Assembly: GCA_910584725.1 (NCBI GenBank) | Contig: CAJUBE010000024.1 | Span: forward strand, 1 to 64,000 | Direction of reading: 5' to 3' | From: an uncultured Lachnospiraceae bacterium | GTDB lineage: Bacteria; Bacillota; Clostridia; Lachnospirales; Lachnospiraceae | Length of the DNA: 64,000 nucleotides | Shown: in pieces, positions 55,129-64,000 of the stretch | How the letters are laid out: every line of letters starts with the position of its first letter | Numbering within the stretch: position 1 is the first letter of the stretch | Made by a program: the position numbers and the translations under genes | Notes under the pieces: model-generated | Seen by the model: only the letters and a program-made list of their open reading frames with translations | The model's database searches: none | Told to the model about the DNA's origin: nothing

Positions 55129-56824
55129 GCTCCTTCTCCTTTCCCATCTCCTGTTCTTTCTGTTCCAACGCCGGGATTTCCTGATTGATATCACCTAAAA
55201 TGGAATCTACCACGCTTCTCTGCGACAAGCGTTCCAAAAACCGTATCCTTTCTTCTTCCTGCCGCTTCTCTGCTTCGCGTTTTTGGGCATCGCGCTCTTC
55301 GATTTCGCGTTTTTCTTCCTCGGAAAGCGGAATCTCAAAATCCAAAAATGCAGGGGTTTCCGCATCCCTGACAGATACAGGCCTCCTGGTGAAAGCATTC
55401 CGGTCGTATAATTCAATATCCGGCAGTCTCGTGATACACGGTTTCGCCCGGCCGCACAATAACAAAGCTTCCCCGGCGTCTTTATCCAACCGCTGCAGCA
55501 TGGAGACGGACAAAACGGGTTTGGGATTGTCTGTGGATGTCTTTCCACACATCGATGAAATTTCTTCCAAAAACTGGATTTCACGGCTTGTAAAAAAAAT
55601 CCAATTATTGCAATTTGTCTGGATGGTGTCTGCCTCGTCGCCGTAGCGCTGGGTAAGCTGGTGCTTGCTCTGTATCACCAAATTAAAACGGATATTTCTG
55701 CTCCTCGCGGCGGTAATCATAGCAGGGAAATCCCCTATCGTCGGCAGGGATGAAAACTCATCCAGCACATAGTTGACACGGTTTGCAAGCGTTCCTACAT
55801 GTAAGCCGTCCTGTTCATCGGACTCCTGCGCCTTGTAAATCATATACTCATAGCTTTGTTTGATGAACAAGGAAACCAGACCGTGATATCCTGTCTTTTC
55901 ATCCGGCACAATCAGGTAAACAGCTGTCGGACGCTTCCCGATGGCATCAAAATCAATATCGTTGCCGGACAACATATCCAAAAGGTTCGGCTGGATGGAA
56001 AACAGGCGCATCTTTTGGTCAAACATGCTCAATATTCCGGCTTTGGTATCATTCGCGGTCTCGACTGTTCCTATCAGGGCTGAAGATATGATGGGGTCGG
56101 TCTTTGCGTAGTTCCAGAGACGCGGATTTCTACCCGGCCCCGTTTCGGATATCAGACGTTTGCGAAGTTCCATGACATTACCGATATGGATGTATTCTTT
56201 TCCCTTGTGGAAATCCCTGCAGTATTTAAACAGCAGCAGTACAAGCCCAAAAAAGAAGGAACCCGCACTGTTGTCCCAAAATGGGTCGCTGTTGGATTTT
56301 TGTGCGCTGATAAGGTTCTCTGCAATGTCGTTCACAAATTCGCACGCTTTATCAATTTCTCCTTTCAGGAAGAAGTCGTAGGGAATAGCGAGCGGATTCC
56401 AACGCCTGCCGTGCATGGGAGAGCGCAGATTCAACACAAAAACCGTATAATCGTTTTTTCCCAGATAAGCCGCAGTTCGATTGTATATCTCCGCCTTTGG
56501 ATCGGATATGATCATGGATTCTCCGGCGCTGCCAAGTATGCGAACCAAGGGCATCGCAACCAAACGGCTCTTTTTGGAGCCGGTAGGTCCGATTACCAGT
56601 GTGTGCGAATCTGTGTGGTCAACCGCCACTTCGTCAGTCTTTCTACTCCATGCCAGCGGAACGCCTGCCCGCCCGGATTCCCAAGGCTTTTCGCCCAAAC
56701 TGCCTTCTGGTGCCGCCTTACCGCTTTTCAGGGAATATTTCTGAAACGGCTTGATCAGATCGCCCACCGCTTCAAAATAAATGCCATACTTTTTTGAAAT
56801 ACTTTTGTCGTATACCAGACTCAC
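55109..56824 (-). CDS. Orphan VirD4/TraG-family ATPase
   Basis: A 571-residue protein of the type IV coupling-protein family. It has a Walker A-like GPTGSKKS (residues 79-86, with Lys where Gly usually precedes the catalytic Lys), DPKAEIY (about 108-114), Walker B YVLDEFSSLPTIGDFP, and QSKHQLTQRYG sensor motifs. The usual N-terminal membrane helices are absent, so it is probably cytoplasmic. The C-terminal 70 residues are a charged coiled coil. No relaxase, VirB4 or other conjugation genes are nearby. Its start overlaps the SIR2-gene stop by 4 bp (ATGA), showing tight coupling. Confidence 0.88.
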   Translation of the reverse strand: MSLVYDKSISKKYGIYFEAVGDLIKPFQKYSLKSGKAAPEGSLGEKPWESGRAGVPLAWSRKTDEVAVDHTDSHTLVIGPTGSKKSRLVAMPLVRILGSAGESMIISDPKAEIYNRTAAYLGKNDYTVFVLNLRSPMHGRRWNPLAIPYDFFLKGEIDKACEFVNDIAENLISAQKSNSDPFWDNSAGSFFFGLVLLLFKYCRDFHKGKEYIHIGNVMELRKRLISETGPGRNPRLWNYAKTDPIISSALIGTVETANDTKAGILSMFDQKMRLFSIQPNLLDMLSGNDIDFDAIGKRPTAVYLIVPDEKTGYHGLVSLFIKQSYEYMIYKAQESDEQDGLHVGTLANRVNYVLDEFSSLPTIGDFPAMITAARSRNIRFNLVIQSKHQLTQRYGDEADTIQTNCNNWIFFTSREIQFLEEISSMCGKTSTDNPKPVLSVSMLQRLDKDAGEALLLCGRAKPCITRLPDIELYDRNAFTRRPVSVRDAETPAFLDFEIPLSEEEKREIEERDAQKREAEKRQEEERIRFLERLSQRSVVDSILGDINQEIPALEQKEQEMGKEKEHGENKV

Positions 56825-58701
56825 AATTCACCACCTCCATTGCTCGCATCGCGTTTTAACACCCGTGTTTTTGACATCTCTGATTTATTTTCATCGACAT
56901 TCCGATGTATTGTATCCGAGTCTTCTTTACTTTGGTTTAGCATATCTTTAAGCATCAAACTCACCAGCATTAGCATTTCATCTCGTGTGCTTTCCATTGA
57001 TTCGCGCCGCTCACGATCCTGCTCTCTCGGGTCATTCCACGCGGCAGATCGGGTTTTTTCCAATATCTGAATGTTTAATTCTTCCAATCTCATCTCTATC
57101 TGTTCTTCCAGCGAAAGCGGAGAAAGACATTTGATAATGCGGATTTTCGGTTCAGGCGGCTGCTCGCTTTTAGACACCGCCGAGAACTTCTCGTCATCAG
57201 GGAAAGCCGGATAAACGTTATTCAGCCACCGCCTCAGCTCTCCCACTATATTCTCTGCATCGTTTTCATTCATCCGGCGCTTGTGACTGCTGTCCGATTG
57301 TGAGCCGCCAAGCATATAGATGGTATTGCCCAGCGGATAACTGTGCAGCGGTCCCTTTACCTCTTTTTTAAACTGAAAACTTCTGTCGTATATCCGGCAT
57401 AATGTCCAGTCCGGACTTTGATTTTTCCCATTTTCGCATAAGAAATGACGGTATAGGTAACGCAAGATATCGTCGCGCTGTCCGTCTTCAAATTCCCCTT
57501 CCTTAAACGAATCGTCCCCTTCAAGTAATTCGTCAATCGCACGTTTCAAACCGGCATCAATTTCCTTTTCACGCTTATTCAAATCCTGTTTCCAAGAATA
57601 TATATCATTATCCTTATGCGTTTCCCGAATGAGTTGATGAAGAAGAATCGAAATATCATTGTAATCATTGCAAAGGACTATCGGGCTTATTTCTTTCAAT
57701 CTGCAATTATTCTTCGCAGCCTCTGAGGGAAAAACAGGGATACGAAGATTTTTTGTCTCTTGATTCAAAACCCCCTTCTTATTGTTGAGCGCATCCACGG
57801 TCTTGTCCCCGTTCATCCCTGCGCCCAGAAAGAGCAGAGTAACGCCGACCTCACCGTTTATCCGCAGAAGCTGCTCAATTCTCCCGTTTGAATATGCTTT
57901 TTTGTAAGCTTTCTGCGTCATTACAAGCGAAGTTGGATCGGCAATGCACCCGTGAATATAAAAAACGCGGTTCACATCCGACTCTTCAACCCAATTCGCC
58001 AGTTCTCCTCTCCTGACTTCCCGCGCCCAATTCGACTTTATTTTTTCATCAAATGGATTCAGCTTTTTCCCCACAGTCTCGAACGATTCGTCACAATTTG
58101 TCGTGATATATCTTACAGTCTTTCCCAGATAGGGAAGGAAGTATATGGCAGGAAAGGAATAGGGCCTGCCTGATAAATGCGTTTCTTTATTATCCTCTTC
58201 ACCCTTTGCTTTCTCTATCTTTTTAAACACCCTGCAAAACCAATCGTTTATGGTATCGCAGCCCGGGGTACCACAAATATTCAACTGACATTTATCTATC
58301 AATTCACCTAGTTTATTTCCTAATTCCGGATAGGTTGTAAATTTCTTAGCTTCTTTTAGTTCCTCCTCCGGCACATCCGCATAGTCGCCGCACAGCTTCG
58401 TCTCTGCCTCCCGCAAACCGTTTTCATTTCCGAATTCTCTTATTTGATCCAAGCTATACCTTAATAAATACAGCTTCTGCAAGTTATCTCTTAATTTTGT
58501 AACATCAGAAGACGGATAAGAATCTCTGGCGTGCTCAATTAAATCGTCCACAATCTTCTCAAATGGTTCTCCCCATCGTTTTGAATAGAGTGAAAGCCCG
58601 GCTCCCACATAACATGCAAGCTTTTCTTCCCTCAGTGCATCCACAAGCATCCTAAAATGTTCATAACCTGACGCACCCATAAAATCCTCGAATTTATGCA
58701 C
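56821..58701 (-). CDS. SIR2-like domain protein, probable NADase effector
   Basis: A 626-residue protein. The N-terminal SIR2-like domain (about residues 20-310) has the nucleotide loop YVGAGLS (31-37), ITTNCDESF with Asn202 and Asp204, the catalytic His250 in YIHG, and FLGAGMNGD (291-299). These are the features of SIR2 domains that destroy NAD+ in anti-phage systems, and differ from deacylase sirtuins (no zinc site). The C-terminal half (about 320-626) matches nothing that I recognise and ends in a charged helical tail. It is the first gene of a tightly overlapping three-gene operon. Confidence 0.88.
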   Translation of the reverse strand: MHKFEDFMGASGYEHFRMLVDALREEKLACYVGAGLSLYSKRWGEPFEKIVDDLIEHARDSYPSSDVTKLRDNLQKLYLLRYSLDQIREFGNENGLREAETKLCGDYADVPEEELKEAKKFTTYPELGNKLGELIDKCQLNICGTPGCDTINDWFCRVFKKIEKAKGEEDNKETHLSGRPYSFPAIYFLPYLGKTVRYITTNCDESFETVGKKLNPFDEKIKSNWAREVRRGELANWVEESDVNRVFYIHGCIADPTSLVMTQKAYKKAYSNGRIEQLLRINGEVGVTLLFLGAGMNGDKTVDALNNKKGVLNQETKNLRIPVFPSEAAKNNCRLKEISPIVLCNDYNDISILLHQLIRETHKDNDIYSWKQDLNKREKEIDAGLKRAIDELLEGDDSFKEGEFEDGQRDDILRYLYRHFLCENGKNQSPDWTLCRIYDRSFQFKKEVKGPLHSYPLGNTIYMLGGSQSDSSHKRRMNENDAENIVGELRRWLNNVYPAFPDDEKFSAVSKSEQPPEPKIRIIKCLSPLSLEEQIEMRLEELNIQILEKTRSAAWNDPREQDRERRESMESTRDEMLMLVSLMLKDMLNQSKEDSDTIHRNVDENKSEMSKTRVLKRDASNGGGEL

Positions 58702-58766
58702 GAGCCGAACCTCCTCTCAAGAAAATTTGTTATGGCTGTCTCCGCCTTCACAACCCCATAACCCTA

Positions 58767-58812
58767 TAAAAAAACGCCCCTCCAGCCCTTTCCGGCCTTC
58801 GGGACGCTTTCG
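58767..58812 (-). terminator. Terminator of the second giant surface-like gene
   Basis: On the minus strand GCGTCCC...GGCC and GGCT...GGGGCGT form an imperfect GC-rich stem followed by TTTTTTT. It separates the giant gene from the SIR2 operon, which therefore needs its own promoter in the 58702-58766 region. Confidence 0.7.
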
Positions 58813-58873
58813 TAAATCAGTCCAATCCGGACATTTACTACTTTAAATTACTATTTCGAAACTGTTTTCCTCA

Positions 58874-61800
58874 TTAGGGTGTAGTGGTCGCCGCCTTTTG
58901 AGGAAGTGTAACGGTTTCACTTACTTCACTTACGATTGTGTTACTATAATAAGGCTTCAAAGAATGCACCACCTTATAACTATAGGACAATGTTCCCGTT
59001 GCCGCCGTCGTCGGTGCCTCCACCTCCAAGTCAGACACGATAACTACCGCATACTCCTTATCTGCGTAATCAGACTTCGCTACCGCTGCCTGCAGCCAAT
59101 CTGCGATCTGGTCAGCCGTGGTCGTCTCCGTCGCAAGCATCTGTGTCGCCGCAACCGTCGCATCAGTGGACTTCTCACCAACGATGAGAGCCGCCGCGTT
59201 TCCAACAGCAGTTTCAATGTCAACCCCTGCCGCTGCTTCTGTCACGGTAATCTCTACCGGTGCAATGGGGGTTGCGTCAGCCGCTGCAGTGACGTCTTTC
59301 AGAGTTACATTCATAGCGTAAGACTGGCCTTCGCCTTTCCCCCACTTCGTAGCATCCGGCGCTTCGATTGTGTCGATTACAATACCGGACATAGGATCGA
59401 TATACACATTCTCAGGATCCTTCGCGTATGCTTCCATCGCCGCCTTTGCCGCTGCAGCAGTTGCAAGTTCACTTGCGGTCAGCCCATGGCCATTCAGCTT
59501 CGTTTTCACATCCGCCGATACCGCAGCTGCAGTAGGTACTGCGTTGAGCTTCACTTTCAGGGAAATAAACTCCGTATTTACGGTTCCCTTGTTGAAGGTA
59601 AGCTTTACAGGTATTGTAATAATACCGCTCTTGGCTGCCGCAATCGCTTTGTCTCTGTCAAGCTTGATTACGATGGCAGGAGCTTCACCCTCATCGACCG
59701 CCTTCATCTGGATTGCGTTAGCGCCTCCGGCCAAAGCGGCGTAAACTGCCTGCTGCTCCTCGGTTGCATCTGCTCCCGCAGTTACAGGCTCTGCCTTAGA
59801 AATCGCATAACCGTCTGCCACGAGTGTAAACTCTTTGCCCTGTACCGCTTCCGCCGTCAAGGTTACTGTCGTACCCGTAATCTCAGCGGTGTGTGTCAGG
59901 TTCTTCTTTGTATCTACCTTCACCTTTGCGGTGTTGGCATCGTCCTTCAGGACCTTCACCTGTGCGGAAACCAGAATACCGTACTTCTCGAAGTCCGTGC
60001 TGGCCTTCTGTGGTGAATCGGCCGGAATGACATAGAACTCTACCTTGCCCTGTTCAGGTGCATTGGTGCTCTTTAAGGTTACCTGATTGGTAGCTGCATC
60101 GCCGTCCTTCACAGGGGCTGCGCTCCAGCCCTCGGTAACTGCTTTCGCGTTTGCGATATATACAGGGTTGTTCTTGCCAACCGTTACGAAAGTCGCTGCC
60201 TCCGCGTTTGCTGCCGACAATACGTTAATGCCGGAAGCCGTGTATTTCACCTTCTGGTTCTCTTTGATCGCCACAGTAATCTTGACTGACTTGTCAACTC
60301 TGCCGTTTTCTGTCCAGTAATGATACTCCAGATAACCGGTCAGGTCTTCCTTCGGGTTAAAGTTCGCATCGCCGTTCTTCGGGTCTGCCGTCAAAGCTGC
60401 TGTAATCTTTGCATATTCCGCAGTCTTAATCTGCAGCTTTCTGTGGTCCTCACTCAATTCAAAGAACTCAAAGAACTTATTCTTCTTACCGCCCACATTC
60501 GCCGATACGACTCTGTCGAATACCATCACGCCGTCCGCGGGTTTGTAGGTAAGCGCAACGCCAAGGCTCTCCACAGGATTAATGGTATACTTCGCAGTAG
60601 GACTCATGTTGCCGAGCTTGTTAACCTTAACCGAAATCGTCGCCGACTTTGTCGCCGGATAGAAAATCCCATTATCACTCTTGGTGCCATATACCACATT
60701 ATACTTCGCGGTGCCAACCTTCTGAGGATATACCATGCCGTCATCATACGGGGCTACAGTAAACTCATTTTTCCCGTTGATCGTGTACACGCCATCAAGG
60801 ACGACAATCTCGGAACTCTTATCGTCAACCTTCGTAAACTTGACTGCGTTGTAACCGCCCTTGTTATCCTTAAGCGTATATTTCAGTTCCTGTCCTTCTA
60901 CGCTGCGATTCCCATCGTATGCCAGATACAGCTTATTTGTGGTTTTCGCCGAAGGCGCCTTTACATCCTTAAAGTTCGTATTCACATAAGTGAACGAAAT
61001 CTTGCCGGCCGCACCCTTCTTCATCTTATCGGTGACAGTGATTACGGTCTCTTTCTTGTTCGGCGCAATCACATATTCGCCCGTGCTATCCTTAGAAACA
61101 ATCTTACCGCCGGATACGCTCACGGAATAATTGAAGAGCCTGGTATATGCATAACTATCATAACTGCCGCTGGCTGCATTTACCTGAACATTCAGCTGTC
61201 CGTTACCCGAGTCGGCATACTGGTACTTGCCGTTCTTCAGATAAATTCCGACACCGTTAGAGTTTTCTGTGTCAAGCGTGTAGGTCACATTCGCCGGATA
61301 AGTGATCGTATACTTCTTCTGCGTGTTCTTCTTACCGCCGTCTGTCGTTGTCGCCTTCAGGGCGAGAGCGCCCTTGCCGATAACAACCAATTTTTCATAG
61401 TCAGAATAATAACCGGTCTTTTTCCCGGTATATGCCGGCGTAATGTTCAGCAGGCTGTTGTCGATCACACGGCTTCCTGCCTTCACCACTACATTTGCTT
61501 CATCCGCTTCCAGCGTGGTGAGAGTGTCCGCCAGCTTCTCGCCGTTACTCTTTGCCAGATAGATCGCCGTCGGAACGAGAACCTCATCGGTCACCTCAAA
61601 TGTTACAGTCTGCGAATGCGTATTTCCGGTATAATCTGCCGGGTTTATCCGAACCGTAAATTTGTTCTTCGCAGGATCAGCGCTTTGCTCAAAGCCCGCC
61701 TTAACGGTAATCTTATTGTTCTTGACCACTACTTGCGCATTGTTCTTCGCATTCACAGCGCTGACAAACTCATAAGTAAACTTCTGGGTTGCCGCCTTAT

Positions 61801-64000
61801 CACCATATGCATCCTTGCCAATGGGTTTCAGGGTTACGCTGACGTCCTTCTTTTTGCCGTTTTTCTCTACCATAGCAATCTGGGCAGGAGCGTTCAAGTC
61901 AATATAAGAGATACCTCTCACTACCGTAAACGGCATTGTCGCGGTCGCGCGATACATATCATAAACGCTGGCCGTATCATTGTAATGTGCTGTCGCCTCG
62001 ATCACCAGATTGTACTTGCCCGGAGTAACCTCGGTTCCCACAGTCATATAAATTCCGTTGTCACCAGAGTCATTCCACGCGGCATCGATGTAATCATTAC
62101 CCTGCACATCCACACTCGTATCATAAAGCGTGCCGTCGGTTCTGCGTACAGTTACTTTCACATCGTCGATGTGGCCTGCTTTCGCGCTGAACTTCGGAAG
62201 CGCTACGAGCACATTCTCCTGACCGGAGTAGAGTTTTGCGTTCTTCTTGGTCACGCCAAGCTTATCTTCATAATACTTGTTGCGTGTGGAGAAGTCCTTC
62301 ACAACCGCCTTATCGGATGCAAACTCTTTGCCATCCACAGGCGAAACTGCGTTCGTCAGAGGCGTACCTTCTGTGACTGCTTTCCCTTTCTCTACAGCGA
62401 TCATCTTCGCGCTGAAGGTGTAGGTATTTCCGCATTTGTCGCCGTTGGTCTCCGGGTTAATCGTATTAACAATGATATTCTGCGATAAAGCCTGCAGCTT
62501 ATGATTATCAACACCTGCCTTATAGTAATAATAGCCTGTCTTGTGACTTGCCGGCGTCTCGTCATTGCCCTTCTTCCATGTCACATTCACTTCATAGTAA
62601 TAATCGAAGAATGTGTCGGAAACTTCCTTGATGCCCGTATCAGGCGTCATGTCAAGATAGAGATCGTTCATGCCCTGTGCGCTGCTTGCAAGGCTCTTAA
62701 CTTTTAACTTACTCTTCGGATCCTGACCCGCTACCGTAAAGTTAAATACCATATCTTCCGCACCTGTCTGGGTTACGGACTTGATAATCACATCTGTCTT
62801 TCCGGTTGTCTTAGTCTCGATCACCAGATTGCCGCCCACGATCTCCGCAGTTGCGACACTTGTGTCAGCCGCTGCTGCCTGGAACATGTTCGCGTAATCC
62901 GCCGCGTTCACAGTTCTGTTTCCATCCTTGATCGTCAAAGGATAAGTCATTCTGGAAGCTGCATTGAGCTTAATTTCCCTGCCCTTTGTAATGCCCTTCA
63001 CAGTCACATTCATCGGCGCTAACTGTGTATTGAAGGTGATCGGAGCAAGAGTGGTCGTCTCGTATTCCGTCGTGCTGTCCTTCTCAACCGTCAATGTCAC
63101 GTCAAAGGATGCGCCGCCGTCTTTTACATCGACAATAACTTCATTTTCGTGCGTTGTCGCGTTTTCTTTTACCTGTGCCGTGGACACCGACTCGCCCTCG
63201 CTGGTCTTTGCCGCGCTGAGAATCTTTGCATCCGCATAGGTTCCGTCTAAGGATAACGTCACCTTGTCGCCGTATGTCACGTCGATGTCGCTGCCGTCAA
63301 TCTTTCCGGCATTCGTCGTATTATCCGTATGCGTAATTTCATACTTAATCTTATAAGTTTCTTTATTGACAGCCTTGAAGGTGTAGATGTCGCCGCCTTC
63401 CTCACCGTCAGCGGTCAGACCCTTGCCGAGCTCCACGACCTCGGTATAGCTGTTGTTGTTCAGTTCCACTTCCTTGCCGTTTACAAGAAGCTTATCGCCG
63501 GCCTTTACCGTAACTACGATTTGATCGCCGTTGTCTGCCTGTGTAGACGCATTTGCCGCCGTAATAGCTACAGACTGTCCACGGCCGCCTACTGCGGAAT
63601 ACTTCACAACCGACTGCAGAGCATTACTTTGCGCATCCGTCTTTACCATCACTTTGCGCTTGGTTGCGGTAAAGGTGAATGTATCAGCAGCCGCAAGAGT
63701 AGTGGCGCTTACATCCGCCGCGTTGATTGTGAAGGTATACTTGCCTTCTGCCGCCGCAGTCTTGACTGCGCCTGCGGTTTCTGCCTCGGAAGAATCCAGC
63801 GTATAGCCTTCCTCTACGGTCACGGCAACGGTAATCTCATTGACGCCCGGTGTCGTAACCGTCTCCCCGCTCTTAACTTCTCCGGTCATCTTGTAAGTCT
63901 TGCTGCCGTTTGCGGCCGTCTTAACAGGCTCTAAGCCGCTGGGAGCCGTCACTTCGATCTTCGGAAGGATTGGATTATAGCCTTCACCTGCCGGAGCCAG
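58874..64000 (-). CDS. Second giant Ig-like repeat surface protein, partial
   Basis: At least 1708 codons; the frame is open to the right edge, so the N-terminus is outside the window. It is built of the same beta-rich, Thr/Ala/Lys-rich modules as the 2780-codon protein. Shared stretches include TRNKYYEDKLGV...LYSGQ here against TRDPLYETKLTM...VYTGQ there, followed by similar GISYIDL/GIEDIDF and PADYTGNTHSQTVTFEV/AADYEGNTKRKTVTIDI segments. It also ends with a matching tag, QKAATTTP. No LPXTG or membrane anchor is present. A surface or secreted role is inferred from composition and repeats. Confidence 0.78.
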   Translation of the reverse strand: MAPAGEGYNPILPKIEVTAPSGLEPVKTAANGSKTYKMTGEVKSGETVTTPGVNEITVAVTVEEGYTLDSSEAETAGAVKTAAAEGKYTFTINAADVSATTLAAADTFTFTATKRKVMVKTDAQSNALQSVVKYSAVGGRGQSVAITAANASTQADNGDQIVVTVKAGDKLLVNGKEVELNNNSYTEVVELGKGLTADGEEGGDIYTFKAVNKETYKIKYEITHTDNTTNAGKIDGSDIDVTYGDKVTLSLDGTYADAKILSAAKTSEGESVSTAQVKENATTHENEVIVDVKDGGASFDVTLTVEKDSTTEYETTTLAPITFNTQLAPMNVTVKGITKGREIKLNAASRMTYPLTIKDGNRTVNAADYANMFQAAAADTSVATAEIVGGNLVIETKTTGKTDVIIKSVTQTGAEDMVFNFTVAGQDPKSKLKVKSLASSAQGMNDLYLDMTPDTGIKEVSDTFFDYYYEVNVTWKKGNDETPASHKTGYYYYKAGVDNHKLQALSQNIIVNTINPETNGDKCGNTYTFSAKMIAVEKGKAVTEGTPLTNAVSPVDGKEFASDKAVVKDFSTRNKYYEDKLGVTKKNAKLYSGQENVLVALPKFSAKAGHIDDVKVTVRRTDGTLYDTSVDVQGNDYIDAAWNDSGDNGIYMTVGTEVTPGKYNLVIEATAHYNDTASVYDMYRATATMPFTVVRGISYIDLNAPAQIAMVEKNGKKKDVSVTLKPIGKDAYGDKAATQKFTYEFVSAVNAKNNAQVVVKNNKITVKAGFEQSADPAKNKFTVRINPADYTGNTHSQTVTFEVTDEVLVPTAIYLAKSNGEKLADTLTTLEADEANVVVKAGSRVIDNSLLNITPAYTGKKTGYYSDYEKLVVIGKGALALKATTTDGGKKNTQKKYTITYPANVTYTLDTENSNGVGIYLKNGKYQYADSGNGQLNVQVNAASGSYDSYAYTRLFNYSVSVSGGKIVSKDSTGEYVIAPNKKETVITVTDKMKKGAAGKISFTYVNTNFKDVKAPSAKTTNKLYLAYDGNRSVEGQELKYTLKDNKGGYNAVKFTKVDDKSSEIVVLDGVYTINGKNEFTVAPYDDGMVYPQKVGTAKYNVVYGTKSDNGIFYPATKSATISVKVNKLGNMSPTAKYTINPVESLGVALTYKPADGVMVFDRVVSANVGGKKNKFFEFFELSEDHRKLQIKTAEYAKITAALTADPKNGDANFNPKEDLTGYLEYHYWTENGRVDKSVKITVAIKENQKVKYTASGINVLSAANAEAATFVTVGKNNPVYIANAKAVTEGWSAAPVKDGDAATNQVTLKSTNAPEQGKVEFYVIPADSPQKASTDFEKYGILVSAQVKVLKDDANTAKVKVDTKKNLTHTAEITGTTVTLTAEAVQGKEFTLVADGYAISKAEPVTAGADATEEQQAVYAALAGGANAIQMKAVDEGEAPAIVIKLDRDKAIAAAKSGIITIPVKLTFNKGTVNTEFISLKVKLNAVPTAAAVSADVKTKLNGHGLTASELATAAAAKAAMEAYAKDPENVYIDPMSGIVIDTIEAPDATKWGKGEGQSYAMNVTLKDVTAAADATPIAPVEITVTEAAAGVDIETAVGNAAALIVGEKSTDATVAATQMLATETTTADQIADWLQAAVAKSDYADKEYAVVIVSDLEVEAPTTAATGTLSYSYKVVHSLKPYYSNTIVSEVSETVTLPQKAATTTP

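Noticed and set aside
55109..56824. Remnant of a conjugative transfer region
   Set aside because: The ATPase gene is intact, lacks the membrane anchor and overlaps a SIR2 gene; no other transfer gene is present, so a stand-alone role fits better.
60320..62488. 722-codon plus-strand frame antisense to the second giant gene
   Set aside because: Same reasoning: the long frame arises from codon bias of the opposite-strand Thr/Ala/Lys-rich gene; no recognisable domain.

Overview
The window looks like a chromosome segment of a motile, anaerobic Gram-positive bacterium of the Clostridia, most likely family Lachnospiraceae. The reasons are a Firmicutes-type mbl-flhO-flhP block, a YvyF-type flagellar protein, the cdaA-cdaR-glmM order, pyruvate formate-lyase with its activase, a clostridial-type 2[4Fe-4S] ferredoxin, a GAAC-N4-GTTC SOS box before uvrB, and DUF951 and Uma2 genes. 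No rRNA, tRNA or CRISPR array was seen. The taxon is inferred from gene content only.

Layout. 1-4 kb: the left edge carries the start of a P/T/E/D-rich surface-protein-like frame, then an XRE regulator, a small conserved protein, a GDP-mannose pyrophosphorylase-like gene and an orphan tyrosine recombinase. 4-17 kb: uvrB, uvrA, an ABC-class ATPase, mbl with three flagellar rod genes, and recD2. 17-24 kb: comF, yvyF, two membrane proteins, cdaA-cdaR-glmM and an HPr gene. 24-30 kb: leuA, a probable type I toxin-antitoxin pair, a sirtuin, Uma2 and DUF951 genes, and a two-gene membrane operon with a UbiA-like protein. 30-38.5 kb: one 2780-codon gene for a giant Ig-like repeat protein. 39-46 kb: rpsF-ssb-rpsR, gdpP, rplI, dnaB, a MerR-like gene and a ferredoxin. 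46.5-53.5 kb: a hybrid histidine kinase, then pflA and a pyruvate formate-lyase encoded in separate pieces. 53.7-58.7 kb: a decayed Uma2/DUF951 duplicate and a compact SIR2 / VirD4-like ATPase / helical-repeat operon. 58.9-64 kb: a second giant surface-like protein, running off the right edge.

How the parts fit. Most genes are housekeeping: nucleotide excision repair, cell-wall precursor and c-di-AMP synthesis (cdaA, cdaR, glmM) with turnover (gdpP), flagellar rod assembly, replication and translation, and mixed-acid fermentation. Four accessory themes stand out. (1) A three-gene cassette pairs a SIR2-family NADase-like protein with an orphan VirD4/TraG-family ATPase, resembling known SIR2-ATPase defence pairs but with different partners. 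(2) The pyruvate formate-lyase is split into a 679-residue chain with the catalytic Cys-Cys and an 80-residue chain with the radical glycine, with a 70-residue three-cysteine protein between them that itself resembles the start of the radical domain. (3) Two surface-protein-like frames lack signal peptides and have matching 11-bp-period repeats just upstream, and an orphan tyrosine recombinase is nearby, which suggests recombinational switching. (4) Several families of intergenic hairpin elements are dispersed in the window; one shows clear compensatory base changes between copies.
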